Notes: generated from the letters alone by a model not told the origin. 64,000 nucleotides of DNA from Zobellia russellii (GCF_018728565.1 NZ_JACSOI010000006.1:186001-250000), one strand, 5' to 3'; shown: positions 9,083-18,059, counted from the stretch's first letter. Translations and numbers: made by a program.

Positions 9083-9601
9083 TTATCTAAAATGTCTTGC
9101 TGATAAAAAAGTATAGACAAACCCCATGGTTACGGTATTCCATGTGCTATCGTTTATTGTGATACCGGTATACGAAAAATTGAGTTCAGATTTTGGCCCC
9201 ACTTGAAAGCCAATTTGTGGACGGTAGTAAAATCCACCATCATTCCCTTCGTTTAGTCCAAAGGCGTTTCCTATGTCCCCCCCAATAGAGAAGGTCTTTG
9301 AAGGCCACAATCTAATTGAGGCCGCAAGTGGCAAAAATTGAACACTTGGGTAATCTACAGTAATATTCTGACCGGTAAACGTTTCTGCAAAGCCGTGAAT
9401 TATACCTGCTTTTACCCCAAGATCAAATGCTTTGTTGGGAGCCCACATATAACCTACATCGGCACCTATAACTACACTAACAAAATCATTATAATCTCCT
9501 ATAGGCATACCCGCATGGGCACCAATTTTAAAGCCCTCTTGGGCAAATAACGAAATACACGAAAAGGTCAAGGTCAGAAATAAACAAAAAGATTTGGTCA
9601 T
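9083..9601 (-). CDS. Small outer-membrane beta-barrel protein
   Basis: A 172-residue protein with a signal peptide (about 1-20, ending in LFAQ). The mature part alternates hydrophobic and polar residues with repeated aromatic strand ends (VGYMWAP, INFSYTG-like patterns), typical of small Bacteroidota outer-membrane barrels. The C-terminal strand is GFVYTFLS. Its role is unknown. It is not obviously in an operon: the next upstream gene on this strand, aroQ, ends 177 bp away. Confidence 0.75.
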   Translation of the reverse strand: MTKSFCLFLTLTFSCISLFAQEGFKIGAHAGMPIGDYNDFVSVVIGADVGYMWAPNKAFDLGVKAGIIHGFAETFTGQNITVDYPSVQFLPLAASIRLWPSKTFSIGGDIGNAFGLNEGNDGGFYYRPQIGFQVGPKSELNFSYTGITINDSTWNTVTMGFVYTFLSARHFR

Positions 9602-9778
9602 GGCAATTTTAAATTTGGTTTGTGCTGGTTGCTTGGTAAAACTAAAGGCTAAACGAAGTTCATTGCCTTTTTGTTGTAGCTACAAATCAAAAATTGTTGT
9701 GAGACGGTTGACGTTAAACCTTTTAAATAGGTGCCAATACTGCTAAAATGCGACTTAATACAAGAAGATTCTAGCCAA

Positions 9779-10195
9779 TTACTTCACAAAACTCTGTATG
9801 GCCAAATCATAACTTTGAAGCCCAAAACCAAGGATTACTCCTTTTGCTACCGGAGAAATATAGGATACATGTCTAAACTCTTCTCGCTTGTGCGTATTTG
9901 AAATATGAACCTCTACAACAGGTGTAGATACCGCTTTTATAGCGTCTCCAATACCTACGGAAGTATGTGTGTAGGCCGCAGCATTTAAAACAATACCGTC
10001 ATAGGAAAAGCCCACCTCCTGTATTTTACCAATAAGCTCCCCTTCTATATTAGATTGAAAATATTCTAACTGAACGTCTTTGAACTTAAACTGTAAATCA
10101 GCAAAATAATCTTCAAATGTTTTGTTTCCGTATACTTCAGGTTCGCGTTTCCCTAATAGATTTAAATTGGGGCCGTTGATAATGATTACTTTCAT
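9779..10195 (-). CDS. aroQ: Type II 3-dehydroquinate dehydratase
   Basis: This enzyme catalyses the third step of the shikimate pathway, 3-dehydroquinate to 3-dehydroshikimate. It has 138 residues, the size expected of the dodecameric type II enzyme. The N-terminal signature INGPNLNLLGKREPEVYG carries the catalytic Tyr22. The substrate-binding NAAAYTHTS loop and the EVHISN motif with its catalytic His follow. A consensus promoter ends only four bases before the ATG, described separately. xerD lies divergently about 1 kb away, with a barrel gene in between. Confidence 0.96.
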   Translation of the reverse strand: MKVIIINGPNLNLLGKREPEVYGNKTFEDYFADLQFKFKDVQLEYFQSNIEGELIGKIQEVGFSYDGIVLNAAAYTHTSVGIGDAIKAVSTPVVEVHISNTHKREEFRHVSYISPVAKGVILGFGLQSYDLAIQSFVK

Positions 10196-10199
10196 ACTT

Positions 10200-10232
10200 C
10201 AAAAATAAACTTTTTAATGTGATTTTTAACAA
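10200..10232 (-). promoter_or_regulatory. Consensus promoter abutting the aroQ start codon
   Basis: On the minus strand, TTG (10232-10230), a 22-bp spacer and TATTTTTG (10207-10200) match TTG-N17-23-TAnnTTTG. Only AAGT separates the box from the aroQ ATG, so transcription would start at or next to the start codon and the message would be leaderless. Confidence 0.5.
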
Positions 10233-10243
10233 GAGAAAACAAA

Positions 10244-10266
10244 AACGGCCGCATGTAGCGGCCGTT
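10244..10266 (-). terminator. Terminator of the outer-membrane protein gene
   Basis: A perfect 9-bp stem, AACGGCCGC (10244-10252) with GCGGCCGTT (10258-10266), has a 5-nt loop. On the minus strand it is followed by a T-rich stretch, just after the gene at 10290-10877. Confidence 0.8.
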
Positions 10267-10289
10267 CAATTTTTATACTTTTTTATTGA

Positions 10290-10877
10290 TTACAAAAAGT
10301 AAACCGCACCTACGGATACTGCACCGTTATGTGCTTTTGTAACACTTAAAACTTCAGAAAGCCCTACTCCTATTCTAAACTGAAAATAAAAATTCTCATC
10401 CATACGGTAACCGGCACCAATATTAACCCCCAACTCAATGCTTTTGGTATCTTGGAACTGTAAATCCTCTTCCCAGTTGTCCGCCAAAAGAAAACCTACT
10501 TGCGGTCCTAGTTCTACCGCTATCTCTTCCGTTATATGATATTTACCCATTACAGGTATCTGCAGATAAGCCAAGTTTACGTTAGAAGGGCCCAAATCTG
10601 CACCCTGTAGAGTAAACAGTAACTCTGGTTGCACATAGAAGTCATCCATAACCGGTATCTCTGCAATACCACCGAAATAGGTACCTACTTTAGCTGATAC
10701 ACCGTCAAAATCATTCCCTAGCCAAGTTGTAAAGTTAATCCCAGCCTTTCCCCCAAATTTTATGTCTCCCATATTAAACCCGCCAGAAGGGCCTGTGCCC
10801 TGTATTACGGTTTGTGCAATACTACTTTGTATGCCAAAAAAAACAAACGTTAGAATAACGCAAAATTTAATTTTCAT
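10290..10877 (-). CDS. PorT-like outer-membrane beta-barrel protein
   Basis: A 195-residue protein with a signal peptide (about 1-21, ending SIAQ). The mature part opens GPSGGFNMGDIKFGGKAGIN and has eight or so amphipathic strands, such as FYVQPELLFTLQ and FYFQFRIGVGLS, ending in aromatic VGAVYFL. This is the style of Bacteroidota OMP_b-brl_2/PorT-family barrels. No specific substrate or partner is suggested by the neighbours. A clear terminator follows. Confidence 0.8.
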   Translation of the reverse strand: MKIKFCVILTFVFFGIQSSIAQTVIQGTGPSGGFNMGDIKFGGKAGINFTTWLGNDFDGVSAKVGTYFGGIAEIPVMDDFYVQPELLFTLQGADLGPSNVNLAYLQIPVMGKYHITEEIAVELGPQVGFLLADNWEEDLQFQDTKSIELGVNIGAGYRMDENFYFQFRIGVGLSEVLSVTKAHNGAVSVGAVYFL

Positions 10878-11055
10878 GATTATGGTTGTTTTAAGAACCG
10901 TATTTTAATCCGCTATCGCTCCGTATTTTTCTCAGTCAAGAAATATTTTAGGAGAAGGAAATAACGGACAAAATAATAATTGGTCCATGGTTATATCATA
11001 ACCAAAGATAGAAAACTTTACTTAGCGTCAATTCTTTACAGAAGAAATTGGGTTT

Positions 11056-11063
11056 TATTTTTG
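11056..11063 (+). promoter_or_regulatory. -7-like box upstream of xerD
   Basis: TATTTTTG matches TAnnTTTG and lies 52 bp before the xerD ATG. No TTG was found at normal -33 spacing, so this is only a partial promoter match. Confidence 0.35.
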
Positions 11064-11115
11064 TAGTCATTTAAAAAATAAAGAATCATGACTTCACAAT
11101 GGTTAACTTTACATT

Positions 11116-12012
11116 ATGAATTGGGATCAAGCGCTTCAGGACTACGGGCATTATCTTAGAATAGAACGTGGCCTTTCCGATAACTCCATTAAAAACTACA
11201 GTTGGGACATTAGCAAGCTTATTGCATTTTTAAAAAACAACTCTTTAGAGGACAGCCCTAAGCAAATCAGAAAAGAAACGTTACAGCAGTTTATTTACGA
11301 GGTAGCAAAGACCATGAACCCCAGGTCTCAGGCACGAATTATTTCCGGACTTAAAAGTTTTTTCAATTATTTAGTTTTTGAAGGGTACAGGGAAGACAAC
11401 CCCTTGGATTTAATAGAGTCGCCCAAAATTGGAAGGAAGTTACCCGATACCCTATCCGAGGACGAAATCAACAGCATTATTGGTGCAATAGACCTTTCAA
11501 AAGCTGAGGGCGAAAGAAACCGTGCCATGCTGGAAACTCTTTATGGATGCGGATTAAGAGTCTCAGAACTTGTAGACCTCAAAATCTCCGATCTATTTTT
11601 TGAAGAAGGATTTATAAAAGTGACCGGAAAAGGAGACAAACAGCGTTTTGTGCCCATTAGCGAGGTAAACAAAAAGTACATTACCATCTACCGAAACGAA
11701 GTACGGGTGCACCAAGACATTAAAAAAGGGTTTGAAGATATCCTTTTTTTAAACCGAAGGGGCAGACAACTTACCCGCGCCATGATTTTCACCATCATTA
11801 AAAATCTGGCCATAGCAATAAACCTGAAAAAGAGTATAAGTCCGCATACTTTTAGGCATTCTTTTGCAACACATTTATTGCAAAATGGAGCTGATTTAAG
11901 GGCCATTCAACAAATGTTGGGGCACGAAAGTATTACTACAACAGAAGTGTATGTGCACGTAGACCGCACCCATCTTACGGACGTCATGAACAAATACCAC
12001 CCAAGAAAATAG
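11116..12012 (+). CDS. xerD: Site-specific tyrosine recombinase XerD/XerC
   Basis: A 298-residue tyrosine recombinase, the size of chromosomal XerC/XerD, which resolve chromosome dimers at dif. It has an N-terminal SAM-like core-binding domain (about 5-90) and a C-terminal catalytic domain. All active-site residues are visible: Arg148 (CGLRVSE), Lys172 (GKGDK), His244 and Arg247 (HTFRHSFATHL), His270 (LGHES) and nucleophile Tyr279. No integrase-type flanking att sites or mobile cargo are seen, so it is the housekeeping enzyme. The choice of XerD over XerC is by family habit in Flavobacteriaceae and is not certain. Confidence 0.92.
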   Translation: MNWDQALQDYGHYLRIERGLSDNSIKNYSWDISKLIAFLKNNSLEDSPKQIRKETLQQFIYEVAKTMNPRSQARIISGLKSFFNYLVFEGYREDNPLDLIESPKIGRKLPDTLSEDEINSIIGAIDLSKAEGERNRAMLETLYGCGLRVSELVDLKISDLFFEEGFIKVTGKGDKQRFVPISEVNKKYITIYRNEVRVHQDIKKGFEDILFLNRRGRQLTRAMIFTIIKNLAIAINLKKSISPHTFRHSFATHLLQNGADLRAIQQMLGHESITTTEVYVHVDRTHLTDVMNKYHPRK

Positions 12013-12022
12013 AGAACAAGAG

Positions 12023-12528
12023 TTAAAATTTGATTTTACTTTTTACAGAAAGTAAACTTGGCATTCCGTAACTACCAATATTAGATGAATTGAAATTCAA
12101 GTCGTGATTAACTTCCATCATAACATTTTTATTGATGTCATAGCCAACACCGTTAGTCATGATATAACGCGGCTTGGCTGCATTTGCACCATGCTTATCC
12201 AACTCTCGCTCCATTGCAACACCGTTTACTAGATATAACTTATCACTCAGGTAATTTTTCACTTTTAATTCTACACGCTGTACATCAAATGAGCGATAGG
12301 TATCGTAGTAATTCTGAAGTTCTATCAAAAAATCATCATCTAACTTATAGCCTATGGTGAACTGTGAATGCATTTCATTATCCATAAAATAGGGTAAGCA
12401 AAGCTCTCCGTATAAAAATCAGAAGTTTCCGTAGACTGTCCAAAATCCTGATTTGTACCTGCTGGACTTTGAGCCTTACCTATAGACATACATAAAAGAA
12501 GAAATATGATTCGGACAAGTGTAATCAT
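12023..12528 (-). pseudogene. Frameshifted small outer-membrane-type protein gene
   Basis: Two overlapping minus-strand frames form one gene. The first starts at 12528 with a signal peptide (MITLVRIIFLLLCMSIGKAQ) and runs to FYTESFAYP. The second, from about 12390, continues with YFMDNEMHSQFTIGYKLDD and ends in a barrel-like SLLSVKSKIKF. Adding one base near 12386-12394, within or beside an AAAA and a GGG run, joins them into a protein of about 166 residues. The second half has alternating strand patterns like small outer-membrane barrels. Either the gene is inactivated or there is a homopolymer sequencing error. The gene lies 10 bp from the end of convergent xerD. Confidence 0.65.
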
Positions 12529-12749
12529 AGTTTGGTTTTGCTTCGATAAATATAAGAACACCTTCCTAAAAACGAGGTCTTTTCTGACAATTTTAACGAT
12601 TGACAAGCAAGTATCATAAAGCCGTTTAGGGCCTATTTTTCATCTTAAAAATATATTTATGAACCGAAAACGTTGTAGTTCAACTCTATATACCACTATG
12701 CTATTTTGTTCCGTTTACATACTCTATATTTAAATTTAAATAGCTAAGA

Positions 12750-14444
12750 ATGAAACATAATACCGAACGAAAATGGTGGAAAGAAGGTGTAGTCTATCAG
12801 ATTTATCCTAGAAGTTTTCAAGATACCACCGGTAACGGTATTGGAGATTTACAGGGCATTATTAAAAGACTGGATTACATCCAAAGTCTTGGCGTTGATA
12901 TTATCTGGCTAAATCCTGTTTATACCTCTCCCAATGATGATAACGGTTACGATATTTCGGACTATAGAAATATTATGGCCGAGTTCGGCACCATGGATGA
13001 TATGGACGAGCTTATGACCCAAATGAAAAAGAGAGGGCTGCGCTTGGTAATGGACCTAGTAGTGAACCACAGTAGTGACGAACACGAATGGTTTGTAGAA
13101 TCCAGAAAATCCAGAGACAACGCATATAGGGACTATTACCACTGGTGGCCCGCCGAAAAAGGTACTCCTCCAAAACGATTTAGCTATTTTGATGAGGATA
13201 GTAACGCTTGGAAGTATGATGAACCAACAGATTCATATTACCTGCACTATTACTCCGCCAAACAACCTGACCTAAAATGGGAAAATCCTAAGGTAAGGGA
13301 AGAGGTGTACGACCTTATGAAATTCTGGTTTGATAAAGGAATAGATGGTTTTAGAATGGATGTAATATCAACCATTTCCAAAGATGTCAATTACCCGGAG
13401 CTTCCCGAAAAATACAAAGGCGATTTTATTCCTTATTATGCAGATGGGCCACACCTGCACGAGTATCTAACAGAAATGAACCAAAAAGTACTAAGCAGGT
13501 ATGATGTTATGACCGTTGGTGAAGCACCTGGTGTTAACCAAGAACAGGCCCTTAATTTTGTTGACAAAGACCGTAAGGAACTTAATATGTTCTTTCATTT
13601 TGATTTAATGTCCCTTGACCGTGAACCGGGCGAGACCTTTAAAATGAGAAAAGAACAATGGAAGCTTACGGAGTTTAAGAAAGTCTTTTCGGAATGGGAC
13701 GGGGTTTTTGCACAAAAAGGCTGGGGAAGCCTTTATTTGAACAATCATGATTTTCCAAGAAGCGTTAGCCGTTGGGGGAATGATTCAAAAACACACTGGC
13801 AAAACTCGGCTACTTTATTGCAGACTTTTTTACTTTCCATGAGGGGTACACCCTATTTTCTCTATGGTGAAGAAATAGGTATGACCAATATAAAATTTGA
13901 TTCTATTTCCGACTATCAGGATATAAATACCCATAGCCGCTACAAAGCCATTAAAAAAGCGGGAGGTGATTTAGAAACTTTCCTAAAAGAAGAGAAACAC
14001 GCAGGAAGGGACAATGCCCGTACCCCAATGCAATGGAACACACAACATAACTCCGGGTTTTCCGAAGCCAAACCATGGCTCAAAATAAATGAAAATTATA
14101 AGGAAGGAATAAATGTTGCCGAACAGGAACCGGAAAAAGACTCGGTTCTTAACTATTTTAGAGCAATGGTACAGGTGCGCAAGGACCATCTTGCTTTGGT
14201 ATATGGGGCGTACCAATTATTATTGGCGGATAATGAACAAGTGTATGCCTATGTAAGGTCTTGGGAAGACGAGCATTTTCTAGTTCTGTTGAATTTTTCT
14301 ACCAAACGAAGCTCGGTTACTATAGACGAGATACGTTTTAATAAAGCGCATCTTATCATTTCCAATGACGATGCGGAAAACAACAAAACCGATAACCATT
14401 TTGAGCTTACGCCATATCAAGCATCGATCTATAAGGTTTTTTGA
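12750..14444 (+). CDS. GH13 alpha-glucosidase (oligo-1,6-glucosidase-like)
   Basis: A 564-residue cytoplasmic GH13 enzyme of the alpha-glucosidase/oligo-1,6-glucosidase type, expected to hydrolyse maltose, isomaltose or short maltooligosaccharides. The N-terminal WWKEGVVYQIYPRSF is characteristic. The nucleophile is Asp204 (GFRMDV), acid/base Glu258 (TVGEAPG) and transition-state stabiliser Asp334 (NNHDFPR). The small C-terminal beta domain ends at about 564. It is monocistronic and its 3' end overlaps the 3' end of ndh by 16 bp. A TATATTTA box at 12725-12732, with a TTG 16 bp before it, may be the promoter. Linkage specificity is not assigned. Confidence 0.92.
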   Translation: MKHNTERKWWKEGVVYQIYPRSFQDTTGNGIGDLQGIIKRLDYIQSLGVDIIWLNPVYTSPNDDNGYDISDYRNIMAEFGTMDDMDELMTQMKKRGLRLVMDLVVNHSSDEHEWFVESRKSRDNAYRDYYHWWPAEKGTPPKRFSYFDEDSNAWKYDEPTDSYYLHYYSAKQPDLKWENPKVREEVYDLMKFWFDKGIDGFRMDVISTISKDVNYPELPEKYKGDFIPYYADGPHLHEYLTEMNQKVLSRYDVMTVGEAPGVNQEQALNFVDKDRKELNMFFHFDLMSLDREPGETFKMRKEQWKLTEFKKVFSEWDGVFAQKGWGSLYLNNHDFPRSVSRWGNDSKTHWQNSATLLQTFLLSMRGTPYFLYGEEIGMTNIKFDSISDYQDINTHSRYKAIKKAGGDLETFLKEEKHAGRDNARTPMQWNTQHNSGFSEAKPWLKINENYKEGINVAEQEPEKDSVLNYFRAMVQVRKDHLALVYGAYQLLLADNEQVYAYVRSWEDEHFLVLLNFSTKRSSVTIDEIRFNKAHLIISNDDAENNKTDNHFELTPYQASIYKVF

Positions 14445-15751
14445 TCTTTAAACAGTGAATAGTCGCGCTGGTAGGGACGTATGATCAATCGTGCTTCCCT
14501 ATCAAAACGCACATAATTATATACCCAGTTTACAAAAACAACTACCCTATTTCTAAAGCCAATTAGAAAAAACAGGTGAACGAACATCCACACGAACCAA
14601 GCAAAAACACCCTGAAACCTATAATTTTTTAAGTCTACCACGGCCTTATTACGGCCAACGGTAGCCATGCTACCCTTATCCTTGTAAACAAAAGGCTTCA
14701 TAGGTTCATTACGCACCAATCGTAATAAATTCTCACCAAGGTTCCTTCCCTGCTGAATAGCCGGTTGTGCCATCATAGGGTGGCCATGGGGCGTATCTTC
14801 GGTTTGCATACAGGCAATATCGCCAACGGCAAAAATACTATCCTGCCCTTGAACTTGGTTAAACTCATTTACTTTAAGACGGTTACCCCTCACCAAGAAT
14901 TCCTCCGCTTCTAGACCGCCAATAGGCACACCTTTTACTCCAGCTGCCCAAACTAACGTGGCCGCCTCAAACACAAGTTCTGTTTTAGTACGGGCCGTTT
15001 TGCCGTCATAACCCACGACACGTGTATTTTTCCAAACATTTACACCAAGGCTCTCTAGAAAATCTTCCGCTTTTTTTGAAGCGTTCTCACTCATTCCCTT
15101 CAATAGACTATCTCCGGACTGTACTAAATTTATCTGTGCCCTACGGGTATCCAGATCGGGGTAATCCTTTGGAAGTATTCCTTTTTTAATCTCTGCTAAG
15201 GCACCTGCCAGTTCCACACCCGTTGGACCTCCACCAACAATTACAAAATTCATTAAAGCATCTCGCTCATGAAGATCGTCCGTTAACAAGGCTTGCTCAA
15301 AATTCTCAAGAATAAGACTTCTAAGATTCAACGACTGCGGTATACTTTTCATGGCCATACCGTTCTGCTCAATTTCTGTGTTACCAAAGAAATTTGTGGT
15401 AGACCCCGCGGCTATTACCAAATAATCATAGGAAAGCCTTCCTATATTGGTTACAATTTTTTTGGACTCAGGCTCTACCTTTTGCACTTCCGCTAAACGG
15501 AAAAAAAAATTGCTATAATCCTGTAAAATTTTCCGAATGGGATAAGCTATGGAATCCGGTTCCAGCCCCCCTGTAGATACTTGGTATAAAAGTGGCTGAA
15601 ACGTATGGTAGTTATTCTTATCCAATAAAACTACCTGAACCTCTTTCTTACTTAGTTTTTTTGCTAAGGCTACCCCTCCAAAACCACCACCAACAATTAC
15701 AATTCTCGGTAAACTAGATTTTGGTAAGTTAAGTGCATCTGTATCTGACAT
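14429..15751 (-). CDS. ndh: Type II NADH:quinone dehydrogenase (NDH-2)
   Basis: A single-subunit flavoprotein that passes electrons from NADH to quinone without pumping protons. The 440 residues contain an FAD-binding motif (VGGGFGGVALAKKL, about 20-33) and an NAD-binding motif (VGGGPTGVELAGALAE, about 170-185). The C-terminus is a hydrophobic and amphipathic segment (WFVWMFVHLFFLIGF) that anchors the enzyme to the inner membrane. The coding end overlaps the convergent GH13 gene by 16 bp. A good promoter lies 17 bp upstream of the ATG. Confidence 0.94.
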   Translation of the reverse strand: MSDTDALNLPKSSLPRIVIVGGGFGGVALAKKLSKKEVQVVLLDKNNYHTFQPLLYQVSTGGLEPDSIAYPIRKILQDYSNFFFRLAEVQKVEPESKKIVTNIGRLSYDYLVIAAGSTTNFFGNTEIEQNGMAMKSIPQSLNLRSLILENFEQALLTDDLHERDALMNFVIVGGGPTGVELAGALAEIKKGILPKDYPDLDTRRAQINLVQSGDSLLKGMSENASKKAEDFLESLGVNVWKNTRVVGYDGKTARTKTELVFEAATLVWAAGVKGVPIGGLEAEEFLVRGNRLKVNEFNQVQGQDSIFAVGDIACMQTEDTPHGHPMMAQPAIQQGRNLGENLLRLVRNEPMKPFVYKDKGSMATVGRNKAVVDLKNYRFQGVFAWFVWMFVHLFFLIGFRNRVVVFVNWVYNYVRFDREARLIIRPYQRDYSLFKDQKTL

Positions 15752-16072
15752 GTATAAAAAATATGGGCAAAATTAAACATTCATTGTGTACCCCAACCGA
15801 TAAACTAAAGGTTTTATTATATTTAAATTCTCTAAAATGTAAGAAAATTCATTGAAATCATGGTTTATTCTCATTATAGAACTTAAAACTCAAAAATAAA
15901 ACAGAAATACAGGTAGAAAAAAACTTTCTCTTTTGTTACATAACCACCTAAAAACCAATGCTATTTATTCTTAAAAACATATTACATCTCTTTTTTTATC
16001 CATTCAGTAAAATAATATCTGTAACAATTAATCCTTTTGGGCTACTTATAGTCTAACAACCACCACCTTGCC
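15752..16072. other. Intergenic region between ndh and the sigma factor gene
   Basis: This 321-bp divergent spacer is AT-rich and contains the ndh promoter. The half next to the sigma factor gene has no clear TAnnTTTG box. I see no ORF, RNA gene or strong hairpin here. Confidence 0.6.
15768..15796 (-). promoter_or_regulatory. Promoter of ndh
   Basis: On the minus strand, TTG (15796-15794), an 18-bp spacer and TAATTTTG (15775-15768) give a full match to TTG-N17-23-TAnnTTTG. The -7 box ends 16 bp before the ndh ATG. Confidence 0.65.
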
Positions 16073-16567
16073 GTGAACAACGAACTGGAACATCAATTTG
16101 TGACGGAACTTGAGAACAATCAAAACATTGTTCACAAGGTCTGTACATTGTACACCAATGATAGGGATTCGCACAATGATCTGTTTCAAGAAATAACGAT
16201 TCAGCTCTGGAAGGCCTATCCAAAATTTAGGGGCGAATCTAAGTTTAGTACATGGATGTACCGTGTGGCTCTGAATACAGCTATTACATTATATAGAAAA
16301 TCTAAAAGGCATATTCAGACACAAGACTATGAATCGGTAATTTTTAAAATAAAAGCCGACGAATACGATGCCACCCAAGAAGAGCAGTTAAAGCTCATGT
16401 ACAAGGCGGTAAAGCAATTGGGCGATATAGACAAGGCCCTAGTATTTTTATACCTAGAGGACAAAGATTATCGCGAAATAAGTGAAACCCTTGGTATTAC
16501 TGAAGTTAATGCCCGTGTGAAGATGAACCGGATCAAGACCAAATTAAGAACCGTATTGAATCCTTAA
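16073..16567 (+). CDS. RNA polymerase sigma factor, sigma-70/ECF family
   Basis: A 164-residue ECF-type sigma factor starting at GTG. Region 2 (about 10-80) includes HNDLFQEITIQLWKAYPKF and the region-2.4-like STWMYRVALNTA. Region 4 (about 105-160) holds the helix-turn-helix YREISETLGITEVNARVKMN. Such factors redirect RNA polymerase to stress or envelope regulons. The next gene begins four bases after the stop codon and encodes a membrane protein, the normal place for an anti-sigma factor. The long upstream spacer may hold an autoregulated promoter of a non-housekeeping type. Confidence 0.92.
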   Translation: MNNELEHQFVTELENNQNIVHKVCTLYTNDRDSHNDLFQEITIQLWKAYPKFRGESKFSTWMYRVALNTAITLYRKSKRHIQTQDYESVIFKIKADEYDATQEEQLKLMYKAVKQLGDIDKALVFLYLEDKDYREISETLGITEVNARVKMNRIKTKLRTVLNP

Positions 16568-16571
16568 GGAG

Positions 16572-17222
16572 ATGATGGACGAACTGGAACTTTTAAAGAA
16601 AGATTGGCAGAAGAAGGGAGATGAACTACCTAAGCTGACCTATAGTGATATACATAAAATGACATGGAGAAAATCATCCTCTATTGTCAAATGGATTCTC
16701 ATTATTAGCATCCTAGAAATAGTTTTACCCAATCTACTCTACTTAATACCTTCCTTTAGGAAGAGTATGAGCATTTACGAAAACACCGTTGTAGACCATT
16801 ATTTCTTGGCCATGACCATTATTTATTACGTGGTGGTATTCTACTTTGTATACCTTTTCTATAAGCGCTATAAAGAAATTTCCGTGTTGGATAGCGCCAA
16901 GAATCTCATGCGCAAAATTATTAGGACCAGAAGAACTGTTAAATACTACGTTATATTTTCCTTGTCTACCATATTAGTATTCATAGCTATAGTTATAATA
17001 GGCATTTACCTGAACGATAGTTTTATGGATAATTTTACGGAAATGGCGGGCAATGCACAAAATGTTTCTCCAGAAAAGTTAAAAACTACTTTAATGGTCT
17101 CCATGGCCATATTGGGCGTGGTTATGATTGCATTCTTTGGCGGTATTTATTTCCTCCTCTACGGACTGCTCCTAAGGAAGCTAAAGAAGAATTATAAAGA
17201 ACTTAGAAAACTGGAAGTCTAA
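16572..17222 (+). CDS. Membrane protein, candidate anti-sigma partner
   Basis: A 216-residue protein with a charged cytoplasmic N-terminus (about 1-35, DELELLKKDWQKKGDELPKL) and four hydrophobic segments (near 40-58, 75-95, 125-148 and 175-200), then a basic tail. No zinc anti-sigma HxxxCxxC motif is present. It is translationally coupled to the sigma gene (GGAG overlaps the sigma stop region, and start codons at 16572 and 16575 are both possible). A role in holding the sigma factor at the membrane is inferred from position only. Its stop codon overlaps that of the convergent acyltransferase gene. Confidence 0.8.
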   Translation: MMDELELLKKDWQKKGDELPKLTYSDIHKMTWRKSSSIVKWILIISILEIVLPNLLYLIPSFRKSMSIYENTVVDHYFLAMTIIYYVVVFYFVYLFYKRYKEISVLDSAKNLMRKIIRTRRTVKYYVIFSLSTILVFIAIVIIGIYLNDSFMDNFTEMAGNAQNVSPEKLKTTLMVSMAILGVVMIAFFGGIYFLLYGLLLRKLKKNYKELRKLEV

Positions 17223-18034
17223 ATTTTATGTCGGTTTCTGTACCTACGTAACTCATTTTCTTCTTCGTAGGCAAGCAAGTCTTTTTTGGAGATTACTTTT
17301 AAGAATGATGGGTGTTGCTCTATAGCATACTCTAATTTTTCGATAATGGCATCAAACGACTCGTTATCGTAATCTATATCCAAAGGTTCTTTAATAACTA
17401 TAGATTGAAGAATACCCTTTTTCTTTATCCGAAGCCCTTTTTTATCAAAAGAACGTCTAAAACCATCAATAACCACAGGAACCACTACAGGTTTATATTT
17501 CTTGATGATATGGGCGGTACCCTTTCTAAGGGGCTTCCATGGGGTGGTCGTACCTTGGGGAAAAGTTATGACCCAACCATCATTAAGCGCCTTCCCAATA
17601 CTTGAGATGTCGCTCATTTTCACCTGTCGCTTAATATCCTTTCCTTCCGCTCTCCAAGTACGTTCTACGCTCACGGAGCCCGCATAGGCAAATATCTTGG
17701 TTAGAAGGCTTTTTTTCATGGTTTCCGCAGCCGCAACGTAATACATGTTTAACTTGGGGTTCCAGATATACCCTACGTTCTTTATATTATTGTCTCGCCC
17801 TTTAAGGCTAGCATTGAATACATGGAACATAGCAACCACATCTGCAAAATAGGTTTGATGGTTACTAACGAAAAGTACATTCTTGTCCGGTAAGGAACGG
17901 ATAATGTCCGATCCCTCTATCTCCAAACTGTTAAAACGCTTGTACCTTGAATGTGTTACCAATCCTAAAATACGGATAAGCCATTTTTTTAGAAACAGAA
18001 TATGCCCGAAAGGATTTTCCTTAAATATGCCCAT
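17219..18034 (-). CDS. 1-acyl-sn-glycerol-3-phosphate acyltransferase-like protein
   Basis: A PlsC/LPLAT-family acyltransferase of 271 residues when begun at the ATG at 18034 (MGIFKENPFG). A start at 18094 would overlap the upstream Nudix gene by 35 bp. The catalytic NHxxxxD block is NHQTYFAD, and the acceptor-binding motif is FPQGTTTP, a variant of FPEGTR with Gln replacing Glu and no Arg. It probably acylates lysophospholipid or another envelope lipid at the inner membrane. That variant means the acceptor may not be lysophosphatidate. The gene follows the Nudix gene closely and is probably co-transcribed with it. Confidence 0.87.
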   Translation of the reverse strand: MGIFKENPFGHILFLKKWLIRILGLVTHSRYKRFNSLEIEGSDIIRSLPDKNVLFVSNHQTYFADVVAMFHVFNASLKGRDNNIKNVGYIWNPKLNMYYVAAAETMKKSLLTKIFAYAGSVSVERTWRAEGKDIKRQVKMSDISSIGKALNDGWVITFPQGTTTPWKPLRKGTAHIIKKYKPVVVPVVIDGFRRSFDKKGLRIKKKGILQSIVIKEPLDIDYDNESFDAIIEKLEYAIEQHPSFLKVISKKDLLAYEEENELRRYRNRHKI

Positions 18035-18059
18035 AGGGCACAAAAATACGAATTTACCC

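Noticed and set aside
11088-11162. A 24-codon upstream ORF that starts between the xerD -7 box and the xerD ATG and overlaps its start
   Set aside because: It has no recognisable coding character and short ORFs of this size are frequent by chance in such DNA. No leader-peptide or attenuator structure was seen.
12661-12690. AAAACGTT within GAAC...GTTC upstream of the GH13 gene, resembling a LacI-family operator
   Set aside because: The symmetry beyond the central AACGTT is poor, and no LacI-type regulator gene is in the window.
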